A stretch of DNA of 64,000 nucleotides from Diploptera punctata (GCA_030220185.1 JASPKZ010007536.1:62001-126000), one strand, 5' to 3'. Shown: positions 1-11,464, counted from the stretch's first letter. Notes: generated by a model not told the origin, from the letters alone. A program made the numbers and translations.

Positions 1-170
1 CACGTTCGCCTCTCCTGGCACAAAATTACCATCACTACCACCTTCAATATATATACCATCGTAGCAGCGTACTCCTTCCTTCTAGGTGCCCCAACTTCAA
101 AAGTGGGTTAGAAGTATGTCAATGCCAGGAGAGTATACCATACATGTCGTAATGAAAACTTGGTAGCATT
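1..170 (+). mobile_element. SINE-A, 3' part only
   Basis: The stretch shares the motif series CTCTCCTGGC, GGTGCCCCAACTTC, GTGGGTTA, ATGCCAGGAGAG and TGTCG..ATG.AAACTTGG with the 3' halves of the copies at 22655, 30255 and 47822. The tRNA-like head lies off the left edge of the window. Non-coding; it would have depended on LINE machinery. Confidence 0.7.
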
Positions 171-582
171 GATAAAAATGTTCAATCATTTTGCCATTTT
201 ATTTGTCTGCACTAATTTAATAAATAAATTTAGAATATATTTTGAAAATTGTTTAAATTCGCATAATGCAGCTAGATGTATCAATTATACGAGTATCAAC
301 GGCGAACAAAGTTTCGTCATACCCGGTTGAATACCCCCTGAATTATTCTAATGGTATCACAAGCAGCAAGAATTTGTTTCAGGAGCTCTTCTTCAGTTTT
401 AACAAATGTCTTCTACATAAGACTTAACATGATCCAACAAGAAAAATTGAAGTGAGGATCAGATCAGGTCAGGTTAAAGAGCTGACCACCAATTTTCACG
501 ACACATCTGATTGAGATGAGACCAAGTAATATGTTAATGAACAATTGATAGAGGTCTATGTTTCAATAACCGGAGTGTACGA
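171..582. other. No recognisable feature
   Basis: AT-rich sequence with no long reading frame and no repeat that I can match elsewhere in the window. Confidence 0.5.
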
Positions 583-2366
583 TTTAGTGCAAAAAATAGG
601 AACATTAGAGAATTATATCAGGGAATTAGGATAGAGAAGAAGGGGTTTCAGGCTAGAACAAACATAATTCGGAATGAAAATGGGGATATGATTGCAGATT
701 CTAGGAGTATATTAAATAGATGGAAAGGTTACTTTAATCAGCTATTAAATGTACATACAGAACAGGACATTGAGGAGGATAAGTTACAGACAGCAGAAAT
801 GCTAGTCGCAGAGCCAAGTGCATTAGAGGTTGAAATGGCGATTGAAAAATTGAATATGTATAAAGCATCAGGTTCAGATGAGATCCCAGCAGAACTGATA
901 AAATCAGGGGGAGAAAAATTGATGGACAAGATACGGTGGTTGCTTAGTATGATTTGGGAAAAAGAAGCTCTTCCAGATGAATGGAAGGAATCAATTATCT
1001 TGCCAATTATAAGAAAGGAGATAAAACTGATTGCAACAACTACAGGGGCATCTCATTACTTTCAACTTCGTACAAAATTCTAACAAATATATTAGTAAGC
1101 AGACTTACTTCCTATATTGATGACATTCTAGGAGATCATCAATGTGCATTTAGAAGAAACAGGTCTACAACAGATCAGATTTTCAGTTTAAGACAGATTT
1201 TAGAGAAGAAATGGGAATATAATGGTACTGTACATCAACTATATGTAGACTTCAAAAAAGCATATGATTCAATTAAGAGGGAGAAGTTATATAGTATCCT
1301 GCTGGAGTTCGGAATTCCTACAAAGTTAGTTAGACTTATACGAATGTGTCTAAATGGCTCAAAGAGTAGGGTGCGTGTAGGCAAACAGTTTTCAGACACT
1401 TTTGAAATCCAGAATGGGTTGAAGCAAGGAGATGCACTATCTCCTCTACTATTTAATTTTGTACTAGAGCATGCCATTAAATCTTTAGAGAATGAGGAAG
1501 GCTTACAACTCAATGGTATTAATAAGCTGTTAGTTTATGCTGATGATGTAGTACTACTGGCCGATAGCGAGGAGATACTAAAGGCCAACACGCACAACAC
1601 TATTGAGTAACACTAAGAAATTAGGACTGGAAATAAATATCAGTAAAACTAAATATATGGTCACACGTAGAAATTCAGTATATAATGGAAATGGACAGCT
1701 AATGACAAATGAGGGAAATTTTGAGGAAGTGGCTGAATTCAAATACCTAGGAACAATAATCACAAATAGGAATGAGATGCACAAAGAAATTAAACATAGG
1801 CTCAATTCCGGAAATGCATGCTATTATGCATTGCAGAGACTTTTGATGTCCCAACTCCTTTCAAAAAAACGTTAAGCTGAAAATACATAAAACTATTATT
1901 CTACCAGTTATATTATATGGATGCGAAACCTGGACTCTTACTTTGAGGGAGGAAAGGAGATTACGAGTATTTGAGAATAAAGTTCTTAGGAAAATGTTTG
2001 GACCAAAGAGAGATGAACAGACAGGTGAATGGAGAAGACTACATAACAGTGAACTACATGGTCTTTATAGGAAGCCAGATATAATAAGAACAGTTAAGTT
2101 TCGTAGACTGCGATGGGCAGGACATGTTGCACGTATGGGGAATGAAAGACGTGCATGGAAGCTTCTTGTAGGAAAGCCAGAGGGAAAACGCCCAGTTGGT
2201 AGGCCAAGAATGAGGTGGGAGAACAACATTAAGTATGATTTGAGGGAAGTAGATTATACAGGGAATGATTGGAAAGCATTAGCTCAGGATAGGGATGTAT
2301 GGAGAGCTTATGTCCGCGCGGCCATGAACCTTCGGGTTCGATAGTGCCAGTGAGTAAGTAAGTAAG
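583..2366 (+). pseudogene. LINE-A reverse transcriptase, 5'-truncated and frameshifted
   Basis: A non-LTR retrotransposon fragment that copied its RNA into DNA at a nicked target. Reading through frame changes, it shows NYRGISLLS (RT block 1), QCAFRRNRSTTDQ (block 2), VDFKKAYDSI (motif A), LKQGDALSPLLFNF (motif B) and the catalytic YADD near 1537-1548. A C-terminal region follows with GHVARMGNERRAWKLL and GRPRMRWENN. Coding is broken by frameshifts near 1008, near 1594 and at an A7 run near 1867. The endonuclease domain is absent; a related one is at 41010. The end is GTGCCAGTGAGTAAGTAAG, a short tandem-repeat tail rather than poly(A), as in RTE-like elements. An APE-type clade, most likely RTE, is an inference; CR1/Jockey is the alternative. 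Confidence 0.9.
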
Positions 2367-3065
2367 TTCACCAGAAGGCAGAGAACTAAATAAAACAAGG
2401 AATTTGTCTCGTGTGAAATATAATCTGGTCTCTCAGGTTCGTCCTATTGGAGAAACCTCTCACCAGAAAACTAGGAATTGAAACACTGGAGGTCTGAATT
2501 ACTCCCGTACTGCGTAATGATTGTCAAACATGGTCTCTGATCTCCAGTGTCCAAGAACTCTAAAGAAAAAATGTTGAGGATTTCATACTAGACATACAAT
2601 TTAAGGTAGTTAGCAAGTGAAGAATTTCAAACATGCCAGGGATTGTATAGCCACCCAGAACAAGTTTGTAAACATCAATTTTGTTCAAATTTGATCCTTG
2701 CATGAAAAAAATCCCAATACAGTAATAACCATTTTCACACATCAAATTAAATTTGAGAAAAATTAGAGTTCCAACCTTCTTCTGGATGGTTATTTAATTA
2801 ATGACCCATTACAGCAACCACCTAACCACCAAATATACGTGAGGAGGCCATGTTATAAGGCTTAAATACGAAATATGGAAATCGAAGGTCACAATGTAGG
2901 ACCCTCATATTAGCAAACGATCTCATGAGAGGTCAAGACGAAGATGCGTTGATTTCGTCAAAGAATATATGGAACCTAGAGGTCAGGTAGAACGAGAAAT
3001 AAGGAAGACTTAAGAAGAGAAGCAAAAAATGGTAGAAACTGTGTGTTAGATTTAATTAAGTGGGC
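2367..3065. other. No recognisable feature
   Basis: No domain-bearing frame and no match to the other repeats here. The reading frames are short and carry no motif. Confidence 0.5.
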
Positions 3066-3300
3066 AACACCGCACTAGGTGAACTTAATAGCCGTCACTG
3101 TAGACGCGTGGCTAGTGCGCGCAACTGCTTCAACTGGGATCTAAGGTTCGAAACCTGGCGGCTAGAGAGGAGTATTGATAGAAGGTTTTACCGGGATTGT
3201 TCAGGTTTTCTCAGGGTTTTCCTGTTTCACGAATTACATCTCACCAACTTTCTCAACTCCCCTTCTTTCCCCTTCATGTAATTTCATTCACTCACTCATT
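3066..3300 (+). mobile_element. SINE-E, tRNA-derived
   Basis: There is an A-box-like GTGGCTAGTGCGCGCAACTG and a B-box-like AGGTTCGAAACC about 45 bp later. A pyrimidine-rich body (CAGGTTTTCTCAGGGTTTTCC) and a (CATT)n-type tail around 3280-3305 follow. The layout resembles SINE-F at 53105 but the sequence is too diverged to call them one family. Confidence 0.6.
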
Positions 3301-3584
3301 CATTTCATGTTAGGAAAAATAGTTTGATTGGCAATCTACAGTTATTGAAATTATGTGGCTGAGGGGATCTAATGGGGTTTCACTTGGGTGCTGCCTCACG
3401 ATTTCGAGCCTGAGAAGTTAAAAAGGGCAGAATGGACCAACGGTAGAGTGTAGTCTCCTCTCGCGACAACGGGCCCAACCTAAAAATCGGAGTATGAGTT
3501 ACATCATTTTGAGAATTTTCCTCGCCATTGAGGGGTTTCTCCAACCAATCGTAATAATTAACATGAGTTTGTAATAAACATTCA

Positions 3585-3977
3585 AAAATTTAATTTAATT
3601 AAAGTTCTCCATCGTTCTCTGTCCTCTGTGTCTTCATCCGTTACACCAAATTCCCTTATTGAATTCTGAATGTTATTCTTCCAGGTTGTTTTTTGTCTTC
3701 CTTTTCTGCTCCTTCTTTCAATTTTCCATGCATAGAGGCCTTTGGTAGTCTTCCATCCTACATTGTTCTTACGTGCCCATACCAATTTAGGCTTCTGTGT
3801 TCAATCTTATCCATTATATTTCTTCCTGCATTCATCCACTTTGTAATTTCTGTATTTATAATTCTTTCCAGTCGAGATTTTCTGGCAGCTCTTCTCCAAA
3901 AATCCATTTCAACTGCAGTTATTCTGTTGGCATGTTGTGTCATTGTCCATATTTCCGAGTCATGGGAGTAAAGTCTT
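3585..3977 (-). pseudogene. LINE-C RT C-terminal fragment
   Basis: On the minus strand two short frames give EIWTMTQHANRITAVEM, FWRRAARKSRLERI, LNWYGHV and then GRQKTTWKNNIQ. This is the order seen in C-termini of non-LTR RT proteins (after the thumb, before the stop) and it matches 5515-6585 and 25440-25765. A shift near 3770 separates the two frames. The fragment is interrupted at 3977 by the 227-bp insertion, and LINE-like sequence may resume after 4216. Confidence 0.75.
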
Positions 3978-4204
3978 CAACTTTTATAAGATTCATGATG
4001 AGTTCCGTTGAGGTATTATTCAGAATTAAAATATAAAATTATGGAATATTCACCTGAAAGGTATGTCTCCTCAACTTAATTAATTATTTAACCGTAGCGC
4101 TTTCGGGACTTGTCCCATCGCGAAAGCGCTACAATTGTATAATTAAATAAGTTGTGCAGACTGACCTTTCTGGTGAATATTCCATAATTTTATATTTTAA
4201 TTTT
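3978..4204 (-). mobile_element. Short PLE/retrozyme-like insertion with 12-bp target duplication
   Basis: A 227-bp insertion flanked by the perfect direct repeat GAGTAAAGTCTT (3966-3977 and 4205-4216), which interrupts LINE-C. Inside it, ~39-bp inverted arms (4024-4062 and 4164-4202) surround an inner palindrome at 4094-4132. On the minus strand this inner part reads CGATGGGAC-AA-GTCCCGAAAGCGCT. The right-hand part matches the hammerhead-like core (hairpin then CGAAAG) found at other PLE-related loci, but the CTGATGA side is degraded here. A module of the type GTTGAGGA..AC..ACCT-loop-AGGT also follows, as at the other copies. The insertion and target duplication are seen directly; the class is inferred. 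Confidence 0.6.
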
Positions 4205-4216
4205 GAGTAAAGTCTT

Positions 4217-5510
4217 GTGAGTCGGACCTCAAACACGACCTACAACTTAGTAACACCGAAAAATAGGCTTCCATTCCACTCATCTCCATAATACTAGGAT
4301 AGTGCAATATATCTTTCAGGTTGAGGTGCTAAGGGCAATCTGCCCTCCCAGTATGAATAAAGAACTATAGAACTAAAGGTGATTCTAATGAAAAAACCGA
4401 AATGTGGTAGTATATATCTTGTATATGAGAGCTTTACAAAGTGAGACATATTCTTTGAAGAGTGCTTTGTTCTTAATGAGAAATTTTAAGCTAATAATTT
4501 CACTTCGTGTTTTTCATGAATATAGCTTACACTTTCGAAGTTAAGCGAGGTGGAAGAAAAATGAGCCTATTAAAAATTAATTCACTACACCCGTCCACAT
4601 GATCAATATAAATATGTGTTGATGTCATCTAACAACTCTAGTGCGGGGATTTTCATTTGCCCATAGACGACTATTTCGACTATTTAGCACATGTCACACC
4701 ATATATTTAGCATTACGATTCTGATAAAAAATACGTGCGCAGGAAAGAGAGCTCTAACCAATGACTGAAAATTACGCGAGGTGTTAAGATGGCAGTATTC
4801 AAAGCATAACAGCTGCTGTTCTCGGATTATTTTTCAAATAGTACTGTACATGACATCCATTTTACCTGCACTCGATCGAGTGCTTATTTAAGCTTCTCAG
4901 CCACGCGATCAAACACTTCTTCTTGCACATCGGGCCTGTAAAGTTCATCTTGCTCGCCAGTCCTGGTATTGTAGTTTCAATTGACCTATTTTCTTTAACC
5001 ATTTGAAAAGTTTTGGAAACATGATGTGAATCTTCTTTTTAAATACCCGTCGATAAAACCTTTCTGCTTCCCTACTTCTTCCATTTACTTGTCCATGCAC
5101 GAAAGCAATTTCTTACAAATCCGTTAATCATACACGCTATTTCATTAGGCTCGTCTCAAATACTCTGAGACATTAATACTTATCGAGAACTAGAGGGACC
5201 GGTAATGTTGTTCACCTAGACAAAATCATTTAAATAAATATTTTATATATAAACAATGTAGTTAAATGTACACAAAGAAATATCAAATCAAAAGGTGTAC
5301 TTTCTGCAATTGTTAAAAATGTAATTCTATGATAGCACTAACATTGTGTTGGCGGAAAAGTCTTTGTAATTAAATCCTCACTTTTAATCTAATTTTGAAA
5401 GACAAAAATGGTTGTGTGTTATCCGTATCGTGGACTTCTTTGTAGAATTTTCTTGAAATTTTCAAATCGGTGTACATTAATTCAGTTACGATTTAAGCAG
5501 TGTAAGCTAT
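4217..5510. other. No recognisable feature
   Basis: No supported gene or repeat. A short CTCGATCGAG palindrome near 4870 is unexplained and may be chance. Confidence 0.45.
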
Positions 5511-5514
5511 ATAC

Positions 5515-6585
5515 TTACTTAATACTTACCACTTTACAGCAGTTTGCCCTTGATTCCTGCTTTCCAGAGACTCCTATCTTCCCATTGACCATCTTCCATA
5601 CTCCTCTTCATCATGGCATCATATATTCCTTCATACCATGCTCTTCTACTTCTCCCCCTCTTCCTTCTGCCTGGTACCATCCAATCCAACACCTGTTTAG
5701 GCCACTGGTCTTCCGACATCCGTTGTACATGTCCATACCATTGTAGAGCTCTCTTTGTTATCCTATCGATAACAGTTTCTTGTGCATCCATTTCCTGTCT
5801 GATATATGTATTTCGAATATTTTGTAGCCTGGATATTCTCATACTTCTCCGTAATCCATCCGTTTCTGTCGCCAAGATTCTTTTCTGCATCCTTTCATTT
5901 ATTGCCCAGCTGTCTGATCCATATGTAAGTATACTTTCTATTATCGTCTGTATAATCTCTTTTTTCGTTTTTCTGGTCAAATTTCTATTCCATAAAAGAC
6001 CATTCAGGGATCTAATCGCCTTCTTTGCACAATTTATTCTGTTAATAATATATTTTTCACAAGTACCAGATTTATCTATTATAGATCCAAGATATTTAAA
6101 TTCTTCAACACATTTAATTATCATATTATTTATTTGTAGGTCTTCTGAATTTGCTCCGATTACCATATATTCTGTTTTAATATAATTTATCTTCAGTCCA
6201 CCTACCTCAAATGCATCTACCAACTTTCTGATCATATATTCTATATCTTCTTTATGTTGTCCTATTATAATCTGGTCATCAGCGAATAATAAATTGTGCA
6301 GTAAATGGCCATTAATGTTGATTTCCATTCCCCTACATAACTTATCCCGTTTCATTAATACATCTTCTAAATATATCTTGGACAATGTTGGTAACATCCC
6401 GCATCCTTGTCTTAATCCTTTTGTTACATCAAATTCTGAGGATACTTTTTTTTCCAACCTTAAAACTTGCTTTACATTCTTTTTATAAAATGTACAAGAG
6501 ATGTAGGTATTCCACAGTTCTCCATTGCCACCCAGAGCTTGTTGATGGGTATAGAGTCATGTGCCTTTTTCAGGTCTATTCTCTA
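5515..6585 (-). pseudogene. LINE-C reverse transcriptase, 5'-truncated, 307-residue open frame
   Basis: The minus strand first shows a motif A remnant, LKKAHDSIPINKLW (about 6580-6520). After a frame change comes an open 307-residue frame (6457-5534) with GLRQGCGMLPTLSKIYLE (motif B) and LLFADDQIII (catalytic FADD, the common A-to-F change at the first position). ECVEEFKYLGSIID-type thumb sequence, WYGHVQRM and GRRKRGRSRRAW follow. The palm before motif A and the endonuclease are missing. This is the least damaged LINE-C copy, with no stop between motif B and the C-terminus. It is still a dead fragment because the 5' half is absent. Confidence 0.88.
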
Positions 6586-7029
6586 AATGATGCTAAAAAC
6601 CTCATTCAAATCGGTAAAGTAGTTTTTGAGTTCACAAAGGACAGACAGGCCAACAGACGTTCATTTCTATAGGCTATATGAAAAGATAAAAATAGACTGT
6701 AGCGGCAACATTTCTGTTTAAATTCACGCTTTCTGGTAGCTCTGATCAAGTTTCAGGTCTTGATGAAAAAAGAAAGAACGACCGACCATTTTTGTATGTA
6801 CATAAATGAAACAATAAATTGGCATATGTCTGTATGACGTATGCTGTTTTTGTTTGTCTTCATTCTTAGCATATGATGAACTAAATGGCGTAGAATAGGT
6901 GATAAGTAGGCACACAATCATAGATGTAATAATAGCCCATCTTCTTTCTTGAATTTATAAGTTACAGTGCATCCTGATCCAATAATAAATCCACTTCTAC
7001 ATGTAAACACATAAGATAAAAAGAATTAA
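6586..7029. other. No recognisable feature
   Basis: AT-rich, with no supported coding or repeat match. Confidence 0.45.
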
Positions 7030-7290
7030 ATGTACCTGTTGGCAGGTGCTGTCGTCCTGAACTTTCTTAAAATAATGTATTTAAAATATTATTTGGAGGC
7101 CTTTCGGAAGTTAACTTCCATCATCAGAAGGATGAGTATGTGTTACTAGTTGTTGTATCTAAGATGTTGTAGACGTTGATGGCCTTAATGTGTCGTTTGT
7201 AGCAACTGACTGGTTTTTAACTATTTTGTATATGAATTTTGTTAGTATTGATGTAAACACATACTCCAATCTAATAATGAGTAATACGTT
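7030..7290 (-). repeat. PLE-like terminal repeat with hammerhead-like motif
   Basis: The minus strand contains CTGATGAT-GGAAGT-TA-ACTTCC-GAAAGGCC (7098-7127). About 50 bp later comes AGTTCAGGACGACAGCACC with the hairpin ACCTGCCAACAGGT. Both modules recur at 29695-29965. The right part (ATGAATTTTGTTAGTATTGATG) also recurs there and in part at 34640. No coding sequence is attached. Confidence 0.55.
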
Positions 7291-7311
7291 TTAAACGTTA
7301 ATACGCAACAA

Positions 7312-7375
7312 CCTCAATACGCTACCAGCAGTAAGGCCCTGGTTTCGAATCCCGGTGGGGTCAGGATTTTTAAAC
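7312..7375 (+). repeat. SINE-C head fragment
   Basis: GGTTTCGAATCCCGGTGGGG (B-box-like) followed by TCAGGATTTTTAAACT matches the head/body junction of the SINE-C copy at 55050. Confidence 0.4.
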
Positions 7376-7539
7376 TTTCTATGTTTTGACATTAATTTAC
7401 TTCACTGCAATATAAAGTTCTAAGAACTACAAATACGTAGGATTGAATATTGGCTGCAGCTGTTTACAGAATTAAGTTGAATTCTATCTACAAATAAGAA
7501 AAGTTTACACATTTTATAATATCTTCCCTTTCAATATTC

Positions 7540-8058
7540 TTCTTCACTTCATGAGCTAGGCAAAATGCCTGTTCCGCCTCACAGTTGTTCTGTCCATCTT
7601 TTCGGGTGGCCCTCCTACATTCCTTGAACCTCTTGCTTGTAGTTAAATGCTGCTTTTCGTAACCTTGTTACATTCATTCTTTCTACATGTCTAAACCATT
7701 TATCTCTATATTCTTTGATTTTATCATTCAATTGATATATATTTAACTCTGTTCTTATATCTTCATTCTTTATCCGATCCAATTTTGTGCAGCCTTTTCT
7801 TCTTCTAAGGAAGTTCATTTCTATGCGTTGTATTCTACTTTGTAATTTTTTGGTTCAGTACCCAACTTTCACTCCCATAAAGTAATGCAGGAACTACCAA
7901 TGTTTTATAAAACTTCAATCTAGTACCTCTTCTTGTTTTGTTCTTTAATGTTTTATGTATAGTTCCGCATATCATTTGAAATTTCCACAGTTTCACATTT
8001 ATGTCTCTTTTAATTTTTGCCCTTTCAATTCTAGGGCTAATTCTAAGAACACTTATCA
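7540..8058 (-). pseudogene. LINE-B RT C-terminal fragment
   Basis: Two minus frames carry WKFQMICGTIHKTLKNKTRR, ALLYGSESWVLNQK and then KLDRIKNEDIRTEL and WFRHVERM. This is the LINE-B C-terminal order, best preserved at 12380-13060. A frameshift near 7830 separates them. The 3' untranslated end (around 7543-7620) is nearly the same as 61045-61130. The RT catalytic region is absent. Confidence 0.8.
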
Positions 8059-8059
8059 T

Positions 8060-8252
8060 CCTGGCGGCACCATGGTCCTAGGATCGACCCAGCGACTAAT
8101 GGAACTGAATACCTGACACTTGTTCTGGGGAGGTCGTCACGCACAGCTGACAGTCCAGCTGACATCTAATTCTGATTGCCTAAAAATGTCCAAAAAGGTA
8201 CTACTACCCCAAGGGCCTCCTAAGGCCAGTAGTTGGATCACTTTACTTTAGG
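8060..8252 (+). mobile_element. SINE-C 3' part
   Basis: The series GGATCGACCCAGC, TCGTCACGCACAGCTGACA, AGCTGACATCTAATTCTGAT and CCAAGGGCCTCCTAAGGCC matches the body of the complete copy that follows directly. It is therefore a head-to-tail pair with 8253-8550. Confidence 0.7.
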
Positions 8253-8550
8253 GGGCACTTCGTAGCGCAATTGGTTAAAGCAGTAGGCTTACGCTACAGG
8301 CTACGATAAAAGCTGGAAATCGAGGGTTCAAGTCTCGATGGGGGCCAACTTTTAAACTGACCTAAACAATATTTGGCATCATGGCCCTCGAGGTCGACTC
8401 AACCTCTAACGGAAATGAGTACCAAATGCATACAGAGGCGGCCGTCACGCAAAGCCGACAACCCGGCTGACAATTTATCCCGATTGTCTAGAAAGAGGGG
8501 AGCCTTAATCTCCTAGTACTCCAAGGGCCTCCCAAGACTGCCGTTATTTT
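8253..8550 (+). mobile_element. SINE-C, complete, tRNA-derived
   Basis: The head has a Pol III A-box-like TAGCGCAATTGGTTAAAGCA and B-box-like GGGTTCAAGTCTCGATGGG, separated by about 45 bp. The body is CATGGCCCTCGAGGTCGACTC, ACCCGGCTGACAATTTATCC, CTCCAAGGGCCTCCCAAGAC. Other copies are at 8060, 32098 (minus) and 55050. Non-coding. Confidence 0.75.
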
Positions 8551-8554
8551 ACTT

Positions 8555-9689
8555 TTCGCATTGGGACTGATCACGTGTGATATACATCATGCTGTCTACA
8601 TTGTATTATTAAACTTTAAATCTTACAGCATCTGTATTGTATTCATAACGTTTGTTTCCCAACCTCTCATTGTGAGCGCATATGTCAACTATGGAGAAAA
8701 GAGGCGGAAAGAACGTAATCCACATCTTACTCACTCCACATCTACCACAGCGAGGTCAGGAGTATTTCTTCTTTTCCGAGTTCGATTGTTTACAAGACGA
8801 AACCTAAGCTGTGCAGCAGCGTTTTCCAGTAGCAACGCAATCGTAAAAGTTATGTTGTTAAACTCTTGATCGCTTAGTTTATAGGGTGCTGATGAATGTT
8901 TAATACAAAGAAACAAACGTATATATTTTAGTAATCAACATGTATTTACATAAAAAGAACAAAAAATAATGTTGTGTTACCTCCAGTAATCAGATCGAAT
9001 GAGTAATGCATAGAGATGAAACCTATTTTTCCAATGACGCGAAGTCGACTAAAGTTCATCCATACAGTAGAAGTGACTCTGAACAAACGGTCAGGTATAA
9101 ACAAGAGCAGGATTCAGATTTATATATAAAGTATACTTTGGTAGAACATAAAAGTTGCGCACTGACTGTTCGGAACATTTGGAGTGAAGTATAACTAATG
9201 TAAAGTGGTTATTCTTAACTGTTGCTGTAACCAGACGGCACAGAAAACTATTATAATTCCTTCCATCTGACGTCATGTACAATGGTCCCATCAATCGTAC
9301 GCAGATATCTTGTTTACGAAGGAATTGTTTCATTTCTAGTTATAAACAAAGTAAATAGAATACAAATACTTTTCTTGCAACTGTGGGAAGGGTTGGCAAC
9401 TATGATTGAGCAGAAAGGAACACACTCTGGTACTTCTCCTCATCGCTGGCCTAACTGTTGATCTGGTTCTGTATCTTCACCACTGTTACATCGTCTCCAA
9501 TTGGAAGAAACAATGCTTATAAAGACATGGGGAAGTTTTCCTACATGTTTCCTCAAAATTATACATTCTCCCTTTTTCATTACACTTCAAAGTTAGAATA
9601 ATCACCACAGGAAAACTGTGTACAAATCCATATATTAACAGCGTTCTCTGTGTTATCCAACATGCTTATTAATGGGAAGCCCTTTATCA
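8555..9689. other. No recognisable feature
   Basis: Only short frames without motifs. I see nothing repeated elsewhere in the window. Confidence 0.45.
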
Positions 9690-10275
9690 TCAGCATCACC
9701 ATCAAACTTCATGGATTAGGTATTTGCCTGTTCCGATCTCTCATCTGTTCAGCCCAGCGCTTTCTTGGTATTCCTACCGATCTTCGTCCTCCAGGATTAT
9801 GCATCAGTGCCATCTTCGGTATCCTATCCTCTGTCATTATTTGCAGACGTTCTATCAAATTGTTCCTATATTCTTCTATTTGTTGTAGAAGTGATAATAC
9901 TTTTAATTCCTTTCTAATATTCTCACATATAATATGTTCTTCTCTTGTACACCTTTTGTAGCCGGTAGGAATCTCATTTCCGCTGCCTGCATTTTATTTT
10001 ATTTTTTTCCTTCAGGACCCAGGCCTCACTTCCCATACATCGCCACTGATAGTGCCATCGTTGAGTAAAATCTTAACTGCGTATCCTTTGTTACTTTTGT
10101 TCCTTAGTGTTCGTCTGATTGTTCCACAAATATGTTGAAATTTCTGCATTTTCTTGTTTATATCTTGTTCTTCTTCATACGTTATATCGCAGCCCAAATA
10201 CTGGAACTGTGAAACCTGTTCTAACACTTTATCTTCTATTACTATTTCTGTTTTACTGGCACTTTCTATAAAACG
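9690..10275 (-). pseudogene. LINE-B RT C-terminal fragment
   Basis: The minus strand gives VSQFQYLGCDITYEEEQDI, KKMQKFQHICGTIRRTLRNK and, towards 9700, remnants equivalent to the WADQ..R-type 3' coding end of LINE-B. Several shifts and stops break it. The RT palm is missing. Confidence 0.75.
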
Positions 10276-10948
10276 CCATTATTTAATTTTTAATTTATCA
10301 TATATTATTCTCCTTCTGCACTTCCTAGATTAGGCATTAGTTGCGTTAAGTTCGTCCGAGTTTCTGTTGTGAAGAATAGGGGTAATGTATTTTCTTCTGT
10401 TCGCGGTACCAACATATGCAGAGTAGACCATTGGTGGGGATGCCATCTCAAAGCTTTAGGTCCAGCTTCTGAATGTACTAACCCCATCTGGAGGGTTGCC
10501 ACTTCCGCCAACCTATTAAAAATTAGTTGTCGTTGTGGACTTAACTCTCGTTTCCCCGAGCATGGGTCTCTTATCATCCCAGAGAAAGGATCCCCTCTTC
10601 CCATCCAAATCGCCAATGGGATTCTATACCACAACCTTGATTTGGGTTACTCGGATTAGCAGGTCCACCTCGAGCAGGTTGGGAAAGGAGTTGATATGCA
10701 GAGGCTGAATGTTCGCAATAGGAACTATATTGCGCATGCAAACCCTTGGACCCATTTTTTTCTCACATATATTATTTGATAGACTGTTTTTTGGTTGCCT
10801 GTCCTCTCTGTCAAATATTAATACCATATGTATTAAATATTCTTCAATTATGAAGATAAGTTGCATGACTTAAAAATTTCCAGATCAATTGAAGCTAATT
10901 CAGTGATGTGTTACATAAGTAAAGTGGTAGTCTATGTTTAAACATAAG
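10276..10948. other. No recognisable feature
   Basis: Overlapping frames of 96-109 codons on both strands near 10305-10659 have no domain. GC content is higher than in the surroundings but I cannot assign it. Confidence 0.4.
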
Positions 10949-10976
10949 TTTATATATATATATATATGTATATATC
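10949..10976. repeat. (TA)n microsatellite
   Basis: Alternating TA with one G interruption, directly upstream of the SINE-B copy. Confidence 0.8.
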
Positions 10977-11290
10977 CACCGCTGTGGTCTCGAGGTAGCG
11001 TGTTGCCATGTCACGCAGCGGGTCCGGATTCGATCCCGGGTCGGGGCAGTTTTTCTGAGTGAGGTTTTTATCGGGGTTTTTCTTCACCTGTAAGACAAAT
11101 GTCAGGAAAACTTTAAGGCCCAAACAGTCCCTGAAATCATATGGCCATCATCCTTATCATTATCGTCATCATCTTTCACCGGTGTGGAAAGCAAGGGGAA
11201 GCTACCACACCTACAATTCCCTAGTAAAGCTGAAAGCATAGCATAAAAGTGTTATAATTGCCGTGATGGAACTGCCTTCGGGCAGAATTA
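10977..11290 (+). mobile_element. SINE-B, full length
   Basis: The head begins CCACCGCTGTGGTCTCGAGG (A-box region) and has B-box GGATTCGATCCCGGGTCGGG. The body is TTTTTATCGGGGTTTTTC, CACCTGTAAGACAAATGTC, AGGCCCAAACAGTCCC and CATATGGCCATCATCC. Tail 1 follows: CACCGGTGTGGAAAGCAA, CTACCACACCTACAATTCC, CTTCGGGCAGAATTACTATG. It is the reference copy for this family here. Confidence 0.85.
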
Positions 11291-11316
11291 CTATGGATAT
11301 GTATATATATATATAT

Positions 11317-11431
11317 GGCATGATAAGAAAAATAAATGCTCGGACGGGACTTGAACCCGGACCTCTGGATTTATATCCCAGTGCGCTACCGATTACGCTA
11401 CCGAGCAAGTCTTGTAAAAACATTCATTTTT

Positions 11432-11436
<5 letters not shown>
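11317..11436 (-). mobile_element. SINE-G / tRNA-like unit inside (TA)n
   Basis: On the minus strand, 11407-11337 folds as a near-complete tRNA cloverleaf. The acceptor is GCTCGG/CCGAGC, the D-arm GCGTAATCGGTAGCGC, the anticodon arm CTGGG-ATATAAA-TCCAG (position 33 T, anticodon ATA) and the T-arm CGGG-TTCAAGT-CCCG. It continues into TTTATTTTTCTTATCATGCC and then (TA)n. The second copy is at 13063. A real tRNA gene is unlikely: the same 3' extension is present in both copies and ATA is not a usual anticodon. Confidence 0.55.

Positions 11437-11462
<26 letters not shown>
11436..11462. repeat. (TA)n microsatellite
   Basis: Pure TA alternation after CATTTTTCTT. Confidence 0.85.

Positions 11463-11464
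<2 letters not shown>

Noticed and set aside
4866..4885. CTCGATCGAG as a regulatory palindrome
   Set aside because: Single short palindrome without context; expected by chance in 64 kb.
10305..10659. Overlapping frames of 109 (-) and 96 (+) codons
   Set aside because: They cover the same bases on opposite strands, show no domain, and flanking sequence offers no promoter or splice support. Left as unassigned.
11337..11407. A functional tRNA gene on the minus strand
   Set aside because: The cloverleaf is good but a second, damaged copy has the same 3' extension, and anticodon ATA is not used for Tyr in nuclear sets; read as a SINE unit.
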